64,000 bases of DNA from Stenotrophomonas sp. BIGb0135 (GCF_024810105.1 NZ_JANUDX010000014.1:1-64000), one strand, 5' to 3'; counted from the stretch's first letter, positions 15,207 to 24,162 are shown. Numbers and translations: made by a program. Notes: generated by a model not told the origin, from the letters alone.

Positions 15207-16142
15207 TTACAGGAACTCGAAGGTGAATGCGACGGTGGACGACGCCGGCTCGCGCACGCGGAAGGCGATCTGCGCGCTCTGTCCCGGTTCCAATACGCTG
15301 TTGGCGTCCAGCGAACGGTCCAGGTAATCGTGCGGGGCGAACACGCCGGTGCCGATCACGCGGCCATCGGCATCGGACAACGACAAGCGCAGCGACGGCC
15401 ACGCCTGGGCCCAGCGCGCATCGTTGCGGAAGCTGGCCTGCACCTGCAGTGCGCCGGCCTGGCCGGGCACCGGCCGCACGTCGCGGCTGATCATGCTGAA
15501 CGCCGCCGGCTCCTGCCAGGCCGGCAACGTGCAGCCAAGCACGCCGCAGACCGCGGCGATCCACGGTCGGCTGCCGGCGTCGGCGGCCAGCCGTGCGCGG
15601 TCGGCCACGGCGATCTGGATGACCAGCAACACCACCAACCCCGCCAGCACGCCCCACTGCCAGCGGGGCGTGTGCAGGCGTGCCACCGGCAGGCGCATGA
15701 AGCTGGGCGCACTGCCGCCACGTGCCGGTGCGGGCGCCTCGCCCGTTGCGGTGGCCGCCAACGTCAGCTCGTCGGCCGGCGTTCCCAGGGGAGCTGCATC
15801 ACTGTGCGCCGCCCACGCGTCGAGCGCGGCGGCGGTGGCCGCCTCGGGCACGTCATCGGGGAACGCGCGCGCGTCGTCGACGACGTCACGCTCGTCTGCC
15901 GGCGGATCGAACACGGCCACGGTCTGCGCCCAGTCCTTGCCCACGGTGATCGGCGCCACGGCGAGCGGATCCGCCACGGCGGGCGCGTCGGTGTCGGGCG
16001 ACGACGGCGACGCGGGCTCCACGGGGGGATCCACGGCGGGCGTGTCGGCCTGGCTGGCACGCAGGAACGTGGCCAGCGGGCGGCGTGGCGGCGGGGTGGG
16101 CTCGGTCATCGGGTCGGGGCCGGGCAGCAGGGTCGCGCCCAT
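15207..16142 (-). CDS. DUF3426 membrane protein without zinc ribbon
   Basis: 311 residues: a long acidic Ala/Pro/Asp-rich region, one membrane helix (VLAGLVVLLVIQIAVA near residues 165-180), and the extracytoplasmic DUF3426 domain (FSMISRDVRPVPGQAGALQVQASFRN to FTFEFL). Relatives start with an MJ0042-type zinc ribbon (two CxxC pairs); none is present here and only 20 bases separate the start from prmA. The gene sits between prmA and fis, its usual place. Function unknown; ATG at 16109 is a possible alternative start. Confidence 0.85.
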   Translation of the reverse strand: MGATLLPGPDPMTEPTPPPRRPLATFLRASQADTPAVDPPVEPASPSSPDTDAPAVADPLAVAPITVGKDWAQTVAVFDPPADERDVVDDARAFPDDVPEAATAAALDAWAAHSDAAPLGTPADELTLAATATGEAPAPARGGSAPSFMRLPVARLHTPRWQWGVLAGLVVLLVIQIAVADRARLAADAGSRPWIAAVCGVLGCTLPAWQEPAAFSMISRDVRPVPGQAGALQVQASFRNDARWAQAWPSLRLSLSDADGRVIGTGVFAPHDYLDRSLDANSVLEPGQSAQIAFRVREPASSTVAFTFEFL

Positions 16143-16162
16143 TCAATCACGTTCAAGCCGAC

Positions 16163-17083
16163 TTACGCGCGGCGCACGCCGGTGATGCGCATCCAGTCAT
16201 CGTCCTGCGCGGTCTCGAGCTGTTCGAACCACGGCGCATAGCGCACCAGCAGTTCCTGCTCCTGCCCATGCAGGATGCCTGACAGCGCGATCCGGCCACC
16301 AGCGGCGACGCGTGCCGCCAGCACTTCGGCCAGCGCGTCCAGCGCCGACGCCAGGATGTTGGCCACCACCACCGGGTAGGTGGCCGCCGGTTCGTCGGCC
16401 GGCAGGTACACCTGCAGGCGGTCCTGCAGGCCGTTGCGTTCGGCGTTGTCACCGGTGGCGATCACCGCCTGCGGATCGTTGTCCACGCCTACCGCCGACG
16501 CGGCGCCGAGCTTGAGCGCGGCCAGCGCCAGGATGCCCGAGCCGCAACCGAAGTCGAGCACGGTCTGGTCCTGCAACGCGCCTTCGCCCGCCAGGCCATC
16601 CAGCCAACGCAGGCACAGCGCGGTCGTGGGGTGGGTGCCCGACCCGAACGCCAGGCCCGGGTCGAGCCGGATCACGGCGGCATCGTCGCCCTGGGCGGCC
16701 TCGGGCAGGTCGTGGTTCCACGGCACGATCCAGGTGCGCTCGCCGAAGGCCATCGGCTGGAACTGGTCCAGCCACGCGCGTTCCCAGTCTTCATCCTGCA
16801 CCGCGCGGAAACTCGCATCGGACCAGTCCAGGCCGGGGTCGAAGGCTTCCAGCGCGGCCAGCAGCGCGAGCGCGTTGGTCTCGGCCGGGAACAGGGCGCT
16901 CAGTACCAGGTCGTTCCACAGCGGGGTCTCGCCCACGCCCGGTTCCAGGATCGCGCGCTCGTTGCTGGTATCGGCATCGGCGTCGAGCAGGGTCACCGCC
17001 AGCGCGCCGACATCATCCAGCGCATTCTCGTAGCGGGGCTGGGTGGATTCGCTGCAGCGGAGGGTGAGTTCCAGGAACGGCAT
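16163..17083 (-). CDS. prmA: Ribosomal protein L11 methyltransferase
   Basis: Trimethylates ribosomal protein L11. 306 residues: an N-terminal substrate-binding domain starting MPFLELTLRC, then the catalytic domain with DPGLAFGSGTHPTT, VLDFGCGSGILALAALKLGA and VVANILASAL. The start ATG at 17083 fits the family; a longer frame upstream overlaps an opposite-strand gene. Conserved neighbour of accC in gammaproteobacteria, but here a 4.2-kb segment with plus-strand genes lies between them. Confidence 0.97.
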   Translation of the reverse strand: MPFLELTLRCSESTQPRYENALDDVGALAVTLLDADADTSNERAILEPGVGETPLWNDLVLSALFPAETNALALLAALEAFDPGLDWSDASFRAVQDEDWERAWLDQFQPMAFGERTWIVPWNHDLPEAAQGDDAAVIRLDPGLAFGSGTHPTTALCLRWLDGLAGEGALQDQTVLDFGCGSGILALAALKLGAASAVGVDNDPQAVIATGDNAERNGLQDRLQVYLPADEPAATYPVVVANILASALDALAEVLAARVAAGGRIALSGILHGQEQELLVRYAPWFEQLETAQDDDWMRITGVRRA

Positions 17084-17254
17084 GGGCGGGGCTACCTGCG
17101 GAAAACGGTGAATGCTAGACCATTGTGGGCCCCGTGGCCCATCCACGGTCTCCGGGGTGGGCGAGACGCGCACCGGCGGCCGATTCAGACAGCGTTCGGG
17201 CCGCTTGCTAGACTTGGCATTCCGTTGCCTCGCCGGCAGCTTCCGGTCCTGCGC

Positions 17255-18214
17255 ATGGCGCTCGTGCCCACCCTCAAAACCTGGATGCTGGTCGTACCGG
17301 CCCTGGCGTTGCTGGGGGTGGTGGGTTATCGCGCCGGTGGCCACGTGCGGCATGCCGATCCGGCACCGGCCGCGGTGGACGCGGCGCCCGTGGTCGCGCT
17401 GGCCAGTGCCCCGGCGCAGGCCCAGCAGTTGGCGCGCCAACTGTTGACCGCCGAGCGTGGCAACGCGATCCCGTCGGGGCTGCCGCTGGACATCCGCGCC
17501 GATATCGAAGGCGATACCGATCTGTTCGCCTACGCCCAGCGCTTGCAGCTGCAGGCAGCCAACGGCAATGCCGAAGCGGCGTGGATGGTCAGCCGGGTGT
17601 ACGACTATTGCGCGACCTATGCGATGGACCCCGGGGGCTACCAACTGGACAACGCGCTGTTGAGCGGGATGGGCATGACCGCCTCGCCCATCATGGTGCA
17701 GGCGCGCGAGCGCGTTGCGCGACGCTGCGATGGCTTCGTCTCCAGCGACGGCCTGGGCCGCCAGCTGATCCTCACCCAGCGCCTGCAGGCGGCCAAGGCG
17801 GGCAACCTCGCCGCCGAAGCCTCGCTGTTTGCCGAAGGCCAGCCGCTGCAGAACACGCCTGCTTACCGGCGCGGGCTGGTGGAGCGGGTGATGGACTCGC
17901 GCGACCCCGAAGCCTACATGGCGCTCTCCACCGGCATGGGCCAGCGCGCCAGCGGCGACCGCGCCCTGGACGGGCTGGTGGCCGGCGACCAGTTCAGTGA
18001 GCTGGCCTGGCGGCTGGCCGCCTGCGAACTGGGCATGGCGTGTGGGGCGGACAGTGTGTTGATGAACAATTTCTGCGCGAACGGAGGGATCTGTTCGCAG
18101 GACGGTGGGCAGGACTTTGCCACTTTCGTGTATGACGCTGCGGTATCGCGGCAAGGTGCGGGGAAAATGAAGACGTTGGTTGAAAAGCTGATCAAGCAGA
18201 GGAACGGGCGATGA
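17255..18214 (+). CDS. Exported or membrane-anchored protein of unknown function
   Basis: 319 residues with an N-terminal hydrophobic segment (WMLVVPALALLGVVGY) that could be a signal anchor. The rest is soluble and helix-rich, with alanine-rich stretches resembling Sel1/TPR-type helices (AQRLQLQAANGNAEAAWMVSRVYDY, RLQAAKAGNLAAEASLFAEG) and several cysteines near the C-terminus. Divergent from prmA; overlaps the next gene by 4 bases. No family was assigned. Confidence 0.8.
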   Translation: MALVPTLKTWMLVVPALALLGVVGYRAGGHVRHADPAPAAVDAAPVVALASAPAQAQQLARQLLTAERGNAIPSGLPLDIRADIEGDTDLFAYAQRLQLQAANGNAEAAWMVSRVYDYCATYAMDPGGYQLDNALLSGMGMTASPIMVQARERVARRCDGFVSSDGLGRQLILTQRLQAAKAGNLAAEASLFAEGQPLQNTPAYRRGLVERVMDSRDPEAYMALSTGMGQRASGDRALDGLVAGDQFSELAWRLAACELGMACGADSVLMNNFCANGGICSQDGGQDFATFVYDAAVSRQGAGKMKTLVEKLIKQRNGR

Positions 18215-18582
18215 ACTACCGTCGATTCCTGCATGGCGCCAAGTTCTGGTTCTGGGTGGCGCTGTTCGTGGCGTACTCGGCCGGGGCGGTGGGCCTGGTG
18301 ATGATCGATACCTATGAGGACCGCTATCGCAGCCTGTCCAAGGTGCAGCTGACCTCGGTCAAGGCACCGGAAGACGTGCGCCGCGCCGGCGCCAGCCAGG
18401 TGGCCGCGGTGTACCGCGCGCAGAGCGGCATGCCGTTCGCCTCGCTGCCGGCCGGCAGCACCTTCCAGGTGGTCTGGCCCGATGGGTCCACCGAGACCAT
18501 GGTGATCGTCGACCCGACGTCCTCGCTGGGCGTTGCGCCGGTCAAGAACAGCCAGGTCACCGCGGCCGACGTCGCGCGTTGA
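18211..18582 (+). CDS. Small membrane-anchored protein of unknown function
   Basis: 123 residues: one N-terminal membrane helix (FWFWVALFVAYSAGAVGLVMI) and an extracytoplasmic domain with FQVVWPDGSTETMVIVDPTSS. Coupled by ATGA to the gene before and by TGATG to the gene after, so the three form one operon. No family was recognised. Confidence 0.8.
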   Translation: MNYRRFLHGAKFWFWVALFVAYSAGAVGLVMIDTYEDRYRSLSKVQLTSVKAPEDVRRAGASQVAAVYRAQSGMPFASLPAGSTFQVVWPDGSTETMVIVDPTSSLGVAPVKNSQVTAADVAR

Positions 18583-19322
18583 TGCCGCACGCCGAGGCGG
18601 GCGTGGTGGCCACCACGCGCCCGCTGCGGCTGGTGCTGCTGCCTGGCCTGGACGCGACCGGCAGCCAGCATGCCGCGTTCCGCGCCGCGATGCGGCGGCT
18701 GGGCGTGGAGGTCACGGTGATTGCCTACCCGGTCGACCGCACGCTGGATTACGCCGCGCTGGCCCACCTGGTGCGCCAGGCGCTGCCCACCGATGGCGAC
18801 TACGTGCTGCTGGGCGAATCGTTCTCGGGGCCGCTGGCGCTCACGATCGCCGCTGCACCGCCACCGGGCCTGCGCGGCCTGATCCTCTCCACCACGTTCG
18901 CGCGCTCGCCCTGGCTGGCGTGGCGACGGCTGCAGTCGCTGCTGTACTGGGCCCCGGTGCGCGCATTGCCGATGCCCGCGCTGTCGTGGATGTTGCTTGG
19001 CCGCTGGAGCACGCCCGCGTTGCGCGATGCGCTGCGGGCCGCGTTGGCCAGCGTCGCTGCCGATGTGTTGCGCGGCCGTGCGATGGCCGCGCTCGGCGTC
19101 GATGTGGCGGCGCGCGCAGCCGCGGTGACGGTGCCGACACTTTGCCTGCATGCGGTGCAGGATCGCCTGTTGCCCACGCGTTGCCAGCGCCACCTGTCGG
19201 CCTTGCTGCCGGCGCAGGCCAGCCAATGGCTGGATGGCCCGCACCTGCTGCTGCAGGCGCGACCGGGCCCGGCCGCCGCGGTGATGGCCGCCTTCGCGCA
19301 GGACGCGTGCCAGCGCGCGTGA
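18582..19322 (+). CDS. Alpha/beta hydrolase
   Basis: 246 residues with LVLLPGLDATGSQ at the start of the fold, nucleophile elbow GESFSG (Ser in GxSxG), a likely acid in LHAVQDRLLP and base His in LDGPHLLLQA. Cytoplasmic, no signal peptide. ATG at 18582 overlaps the previous stop codon. The substrate cannot be read from the sequence. Confidence 0.88.
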   Translation: MPHAEAGVVATTRPLRLVLLPGLDATGSQHAAFRAAMRRLGVEVTVIAYPVDRTLDYAALAHLVRQALPTDGDYVLLGESFSGPLALTIAAAPPPGLRGLILSTTFARSPWLAWRRLQSLLYWAPVRALPMPALSWMLLGRWSTPALRDALRAALASVAADVLRGRAMAALGVDVAARAAAVTVPTLCLHAVQDRLLPTRCQRHLSALLPAQASQWLDGPHLLLQARPGPAAAVMAAFAQDACQRA

Positions 19323-19443
19323 CCGGCGTGTTGTGATCGCGTCCACGCGGCCTTCGCTTATGGCTCTCGGGCAATTCACGGCGTGACGCGCAGCCTGCGC
19401 GTATTGGCTGCATCCGCAGCGCACGTGCCGGAGAACTTGACGC

Positions 19444-20493
19444 ATGAACACCCGAGGCGACTACGCCGCATCCGAACCCCTTGCCGCCGCGACTGTCGCG
19501 GTGGTCACGCCGCCGCCCGTCGTCGCGCCCGCGCACGATGGCGCCGTCTCCTGGGGCGCCATCTTCGCCGGTGCCGCCGCCGCAGCGGCCCTCTCGCTGG
19601 TCCTGCTGATCCTGGGCGTGGGCCTGGGCCTGTCGTCGGTCTCGCCGTGGTCGTATGAGGGCGTGTCGGCCGAGACCTTCGGCTGGTCGAGCATCGCCTG
19701 GCTGACGCTGACCGCGATCGCGGCGTCCGGGCTGGGCGGTTATCTCGCCGGCCGGCTGCGCAACAAGTGGAGCAACCTGCACGGCGATGAGACGTACTTC
19801 CGCGACACCGCGCACGGCTTCCTGTCGTGGTCGGTGGCCACCCTGCTGACCGCCGGGCTGCTCACCACCGCCATCGGCGGCGTGCTCGGTGCCGGCGCCA
19901 AGGTAGCCGGTGCAACGGCAGGTGCCGCCGCGACCACGGCGGGTGGCCTGGCCGCCGTCGCTGGTCCCGCCGCAACGGGCGACAACGGCGATCTGCAGTA
20001 CTGGGTGGACGGGCTGTTCCGCGCCAACCCGGGTGCACCGGCTGCACCGATGGGCGCGCCGCCGGCCGATCCGGCCGCCGCGCCCCCGGCACCGCAGGCT
20101 GGCGTGATGCCGCCGCCGCCGCCGCGTCCGATGCCGGGCGGCGAACGCGGCCCGGGCCCGGGCCGTGGCGGTGACGTGCGCGCCGAGGTCAACCGGATCG
20201 TGGTCAACAGCCTCAAGTCCAACACGATGGACCCGGCCGACACGCAGTACCTGGCGCAGCTGGTCGCCAACCAGACCGGCATGAGCCAGGTCGAAGCGCA
20301 GGCCCGCGTGACCGACATGCAGGCCCGCCTGCGCGCCAGCGTGGAAAAGGCCAAGGCCGATGCCAAGCAGGCCGCCGACGACGCCCGCAAGGCCACCGCC
20401 TACGCCGCGCTGTGGCTGTTCATCACGCTGCTGGTCGGTGCCTTCAGCGCCAGTCTGTTCGCCACCTGGGGCGGTCGCCGCCGCGACCTGTAA
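19444..20493 (+). CDS. Multi-helix membrane protein with proline-rich loop
   Basis: 349 residues: three N-terminal membrane helices (GAIFAGAAAAAALSLVLLIL; SSIAWLTLTAIAASGLGGYLAG; VATLLTAGLLTTAIGGVLGAG), a long Ala/Gly/Pro-rich loop, a helical segment rich in Ala and Lys (VEKAKADAKQAADDARKA), and a final helix (AALWLFITLLVGAFSASLFA). GGAG stands upstream of the ATG. Resembles membrane proteins of unknown function common in proteobacteria; no role proposed. Confidence 0.85.
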   Translation: MNTRGDYAASEPLAAATVAVVTPPPVVAPAHDGAVSWGAIFAGAAAAAALSLVLLILGVGLGLSSVSPWSYEGVSAETFGWSSIAWLTLTAIAASGLGGYLAGRLRNKWSNLHGDETYFRDTAHGFLSWSVATLLTAGLLTTAIGGVLGAGAKVAGATAGAAATTAGGLAAVAGPAATGDNGDLQYWVDGLFRANPGAPAAPMGAPPADPAAAPPAPQAGVMPPPPPRPMPGGERGPGPGRGGDVRAEVNRIVVNSLKSNTMDPADTQYLAQLVANQTGMSQVEAQARVTDMQARLRASVEKAKADAKQAADDARKATAYAALWLFITLLVGAFSASLFATWGGRRRDL

Positions 20494-20523
20494 CCCGCAC
20501 ACGTTCAACGAGGAGGATTCACC

Positions 20524-20595
20524 ATGAAATATCTGCTGCTGTGGTTCCTGGGCATTCCGATTCCGATCCTGCTGCTGATCGCGCTGCTGCGCTGA
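20524..20595 (+). CDS. 23-residue hydrophobic membrane peptide
   Basis: A short gene, MKYLLLWFLGIPIPILLLIALLR, preceded by a near-perfect ribosome site (GAGGAGG, 7 bases before the ATG) and 30 bases after the preceding membrane protein gene. The peptide is one transmembrane helix with a central GIPIP kink and a final arginine. I recall similar tiny GIPIP peptides annotated next to membrane proteins in other proteobacteria, unverified. Its strong ribosome site argues that it is translated. Confidence 0.75.
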   Translation: MKYLLLWFLGIPIPILLLIALLR

Positions 20596-21240
20596 CGCAG
20601 TGCGCCTGGTAACGGGTATCGACCGACGGTCGTTACCCGCCGGGCAACACAGACTGCCGGGCCGCCATCGTGCGGCCCGGTGTCGTTTCGCACGGGCGAA
20701 CAAAGGTTCGTCTCTGCTGTGAGGGGAGCGCCTTGGTGCAGGCGCGGTTGCAGTGAGAGCAACGCTTTGCGTGTGGACGGGCAGTACCGGCGATGCTGGA
20801 TCGGCTGGCGATCTTGGATCGTTTTAGTCGCGCGCGTGAGGGCCCCGTAGCGGCCGGTAGGCCCTGGTGTAGTGTCCCCCGGCCGTGGAGCGGCCTCCTC
20901 CTTTATTTTGCCCAGGAGCCTACCGGCCGCTACGGGGCTCGGCTGTGCCAAGCAGGGGGACGCCAGGCGGGTCGGTGGGTTTGGCGCTGGGCTCCCATGC
21001 CCTTGGAGGCGAAATAAAGGGGGAGGCCGCTTCGCGGCCGGAGGACATTCGCCGGAAAGGGCATGGGGGCTCAGCGCCGAACCCACCGACTGCCGCTTGA
21101 GGCGAAATAACAAGAGAAGGAGCTGCCGCGGGCGGACCCCGAAGGCGTCGCCGCAAAGGGCATGGGCGCCCAGCGCCCGATCCGCCGATCCCCGAGCAGG
21201 AAACACTCCGTGCGTGCGCTGCATCTACGCGACGAACCAA
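20596..21240. repeat. Gene-free segment of nested inverted repeats
   Basis: No gene seen. It contains a short GC stem at 20657-20680 without a clear T tract; a perfect 21-base inverted repeat (20842-20862 with 20918-20938); a 34-base inverted repeat with three mismatches (20971-21004 with 21057-21090) around a small GGCCGC-TTC-GCGGCC stem at 21025-21039; and a third copy of the AAGGGCATGGG-CAGCGCC arm at 21155-21177. The word GAGGCGAAATAA appears at 21006 and 21099. Confidence 0.85.
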
Positions 21241-21268
21241 ACAAAAAGGCGGGGAAATCCCCGCCTTT
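21241..21268 (-). terminator. Terminator of the aroQ-accBC operon
   Basis: The stem AAAGGCGGGG-AAAT-CCCCGCCTTT lies 25 bases after the accC stop. Read on the minus strand it is followed by TTGTTTGG, extending the T run, so it fits termination of accC transcription. Confidence 0.85.
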
Positions 21269-21293
21269 CTGCCGTGCCGCCGTTACTGCTCGA

Positions 21294-22661
21294 TCAGGTC
21301 AATGCAATCGACTTGTTCTTGCGTTCGGCCAGGCGCTTTTCCAGGTAGTGGATGTTCTGCCCACCGGCCTGGAAGCCCTTGTCGCGCATGATCCGCTGCT
21401 GCAGCGCGACGTTGGTCTTGATCCCGTCCACCACCATCTCGCTCAGCGCCACGCGCATGCGCGCGATCGCGGTTTCGCGGTCCGGGCCGTGCACGATCAG
21501 CTTGCCGATCATCGAGTCGTAGTTCGGCGGCACGCGGTAGCCACTGTAGATGTGGGTATCCACGCGCACCCCGGGGCCACCCGGCGGATGGAAGGCGGTG
21601 ATCTGGCCCGGGCTCGGCACGAAGGTTTCCGCGTCTTCGGCGTTGATGCGGCACTCGATCGCGTGGCCGGTCAGCACCACGTCGCTCTGCTTGATGCTCA
21701 GCTTCTGGCCGGCGGCGATGCGCAGCTGCTCGCAGACCAGGTCGATGCCGGTCACCATCTCCGTCACCGGATGTTCCACCTGCACGCGGGTGTTCATTTC
21801 GATGAAGTAGAAGCGGCCGTCTTCGAACAGGAACTCGAAGGTGCCCGCGCCGCGGTAGCCGATGCGGATGCAGGCTTCCACGCAGACCTTGCCGATCTGC
21901 TCGCGCATTTCCTCGGTGATGCCCGGGGCCGGCGCTTCTTCCACCACCTTCTGGTGGCGGCGCTGCATCGAGCAGTCGCGTTCACCGAGGTGGATGGCGT
22001 TGCCCTGGCCGTCGGCGAGCACCTGGATTTCCACGTGGCGCGGATTTTCCAGGAACTTCTCCATGTAGACCTGATCGTTGCTGAAAGCGGCCTTGGCTTC
22101 GGACTTGGTGGTCTCGATCGCCGCCTTCAACGAGGCCTCGGCATGCACCACGCGCATGCCACGACCGCCGCCACCGCCGGACGCCTTGATGATGACCGGG
22201 TAGCCGATCTCACGGGCGATCTTGGTGTTGGCCACGATGTCGTCGGTGAGCGGGCCGCCCGAGCCGGGCACGCACGGCACGCCGGCGGCCTTCATCGCGC
22301 GGATCGCTTCCACCTTGTCGCCCATCAGGCGGATGGTGTCGGCCTTGGGCCCGATGAAGATGAAGCCGGACTCTTCCACGCGCTCGGCGAAGTCGGCGTT
22401 CTCCGACAGGAAGCCGTAGCCCGGGTGGATGGCCTGGGCGTCGGTGACTTCCGCCGCGGCGATCAGCGCCGGGATGTTGAGGTAGCTCTCCGAGGACGGT
22501 GCCGGACCGATGCAGACCGACTCGTCGGCCATGGCCACGTGCTTGAGGTTGCGGTCGACCGTGGAATGCACGGCCACCGTGCGGATGCCCAGGGTGTGGC
22601 ACGCGCGCAGGATGCGCAGCGCGATCTCCCCTCGGTTGGCAATAACGACTTTGTCGAGCAT
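21294..22661 (-). CDS. accC: Acetyl-CoA carboxylase, biotin carboxylase subunit
   Basis: ATP-dependent carboxylation of biotin on AccB, the first step of fatty acid synthesis. 455 residues with the N domain (MLDKVVIANRGEIALRILRA), ATP-grasp glycine loop ASGGGGGRGMR at 160-170, HLGERDCSMQRRHQKVVEEAP, and EMNTRVQVEHPVTE. Full length for the family (about 450). It is 10 bases after accB and ends with a strong terminator. Confidence 0.98.
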   Translation of the reverse strand: MLDKVVIANRGEIALRILRACHTLGIRTVAVHSTVDRNLKHVAMADESVCIGPAPSSESYLNIPALIAAAEVTDAQAIHPGYGFLSENADFAERVEESGFIFIGPKADTIRLMGDKVEAIRAMKAAGVPCVPGSGGPLTDDIVANTKIAREIGYPVIIKASGGGGGRGMRVVHAEASLKAAIETTKSEAKAAFSNDQVYMEKFLENPRHVEIQVLADGQGNAIHLGERDCSMQRRHQKVVEEAPAPGITEEMREQIGKVCVEACIRIGYRGAGTFEFLFEDGRFYFIEMNTRVQVEHPVTEMVTGIDLVCEQLRIAAGQKLSIKQSDVVLTGHAIECRINAEDAETFVPSPGQITAFHPPGGPGVRVDTHIYSGYRVPPNYDSMIGKLIVHGPDRETAIARMRVALSEMVVDGIKTNVALQQRIMRDKGFQAGGQNIHYLEKRLAERKNKSIALT

Positions 22662-22671
22662 GGACGGATCC

Positions 22672-23160
22672 TTAGCCGATCACGAACAGCGGCTGGTCGA
22701 ATTCGACCGGCTGGCCGTTTTCGCCCAGGATGGCGACGATGGTGCCGGAGACATCGGCCTCGATCGGGTTGAACATTTTCATGGCTTCGATGATCGCCAG
22801 CGTTTCGCCGGCCTTCACCGCCTGGCCGACCGACACGAAGGCCGGCTTGTCCGGCGAGGACGAGGCATAGAACGTGCCGACCATCGGCGCGCGCAGCACG
22901 TGGCCGTCCGGCAGGGCGTTGCCCGGCTTGGCGGTGCCGCCGGTGGAGGCTTCGGTGGGCGACTGCATCGGCATCGCCGGGGCGGCCTGCTGGGCCGGGG
23001 CCGGGGCCATCATCATCTGCGGCTGGGCCTGGATCATGCCGTAGCCGGAGACCGGCGCGCGCGACAGGCGCACGGACTCTTCGCCTTCCTTGATTTCGAT
23101 TTCGGCGAGGTTCGACTCTTCCAGCAGGTCGATCAGCTTCTTGATTTTGCGGAGATCCAT
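22672..23160 (-). CDS. accB: Biotin carboxyl carrier protein
   Basis: Carries biotin between the AccC and AccAD subunits. 162 residues: helix start MDLRKIKKLIDLLEESN, an Ala/Pro/Met-rich linker, and the biotinyl domain with LRAPMVGTFY and the biotin site EAMKM (Lys128). The residue after the site is Phe (EAMKMFN) where many relatives have Met. Upstream of accC in the same operon. Confidence 0.98.
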   Translation of the reverse strand: MDLRKIKKLIDLLEESNLAEIEIKEGEESVRLSRAPVSGYGMIQAQPQMMMAPAPAQQAAPAMPMQSPTEASTGGTAKPGNALPDGHVLRAPMVGTFYASSSPDKPAFVSVGQAVKAGETLAIIEAMKMFNPIEADVSGTIVAILGENGQPVEFDQPLFVIG

Positions 23161-23214
23161 AGAGGCCTCTTTAGCTCGTGGTGTCAGTGTGGTGGGAAGC
23201 GCGTTGCGCTCGGG

Positions 23215-23640
23215 TCAACGTAATTCGTAGAAAGTGCGCAGTTGGGCGATGCGATCGTTGGCAAGCGTGGTCAGGCAGCGCATCTGCGCGCCATTGCGCG
23301 AGGTGCCATCGGCGTTGAAGGCGTAGACCGCGTCGCAGTCGTGATTGCGCAGTTGGATCCAGGCACGCTGGGCCAGTACCAGTTGCTTCTCCGCCTCCGC
23401 GCAGTGGGTGCAGGCACCCTCGGCGGCCTGCGTGCGCAACTGCAGGCGCGCCTGGGCGTACACCGTGTTGAGTGCGGCGTCGGCTTCGCTGGCCACATCG
23501 GAGGCGCACAGGTCGCTCTCCATCGTGCCGCTGGGCTGCGCGCAATCGATGCCCTCGGCGCTGCGGTCGGCGGCCAGGGCGCCGCCGCACAGGCCGGCCC
23601 ACAGCAACACGCTGGTCAAGGCACGCGGCAAGGTCGTCAC
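23215..23640 (-). CDS. Secreted DUF1311 / LprI-like protein
   Basis: 141 residues with a signal peptide (ALTSVLLWAGLCGGALAA) and a DUF1311-type four-cysteine domain: DCAQPSGTMESDLCASDVASEADAALN, then RAWIQLRNHDCDAVY and RCLTTLANDRIAQLR. Family members include the mycobacterial lysozyme inhibitor LprI; that role here is only a possibility. Overlaps aroQ by 4 bases, so it is inserted into the aroQ-accB operon. Confidence 0.85.
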   Translation of the reverse strand: MTTLPRALTSVLLWAGLCGGALAADRSAEGIDCAQPSGTMESDLCASDVASEADAALNTVYAQARLQLRTQAAEGACTHCAEAEKQLVLAQRAWIQLRNHDCDAVYAFNADGTSRNGAQMRCLTTLANDRIAQLRTFYELR

Positions 23641-24086
23641 GCGGCGGTGGCCGCCAGCCGGGTCAACGCCGCATCCATGGCATAGCGATAGCTGTCCGCG
23701 CCGAAGCCGCAGATCACCCCGACCGCCTTGTCGCTGAAGTAGCTGTGCTGGCGGAACGGCTCGCGTGCGTGCGGGTTGGACAGGTGGATCTCGATGAACG
23801 GCACGTCCACCGCGGCCAGCGCATCGCGCAGGGCCACCGAGGTGTGGGTGAACGCGGCGGGGTTGATCAGGATGAAGGCGGTGCCGTCTTCACGGGCGGC
23901 CTGCACGCGGTCCACCAGGATGTGTTCGGCGTTGGACTGCAGGTGCTCCACCACGTGCCCGGCGGCCTGCGCCTGGGCCAACAGGGCCTGGTCGATCTGC
24001 GCCAGCGTGGTGTGCCCATACACCCCCGGCTCGCGTGTGCCGAGCAGGTTGAGGTTGGGGCCATGCAGGACCAGCAGTTTCGCCAT
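23637..24086 (-). CDS. aroQ: Type II 3-dehydroquinate dehydratase
   Basis: Dehydrates 3-dehydroquinate in the shikimate pathway. 149 residues with the family start LLVLHGPNLNLLGTREP and catalytic Tyr in VYGHTT, NPAAFTHTSVALRDAL, and EIHLSNPHAREPFRQHS. ATG at 24086 is preferred over GTG at 24095. It is the first gene of aroQ-DUF1311-accB-accC. Confidence 0.97.
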   Translation of the reverse strand: MAKLLVLHGPNLNLLGTREPGVYGHTTLAQIDQALLAQAQAAGHVVEHLQSNAEHILVDRVQAAREDGTAFILINPAAFTHTSVALRDALAAVDVPFIEIHLSNPHAREPFRQHSYFSDKAVGVICGFGADSYRYAMDAALTRLAATAA

Positions 24087-24162
24087 GGGGACCACGGAGC
24101 GGGAAAGGGCGAAGTCTGGCGGAACCTGCTGATCGTGTCCAGTTCGGCGAAGTTACGCGCGT

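Noticed and set aside
14821..15657. A longer Fis protein of 278 residues
   Set aside because: The extra 187 residues overlap the DUF3426 gene in another frame and look like shadow sequence; Fis proteins are about 90-100 residues.
16163..18154. A longer PrmA with a 350-residue N-terminal extension
   Set aside because: The extension is antisense to the gene at 17255-18214 and PrmA starts at MPFLEL in relatives.
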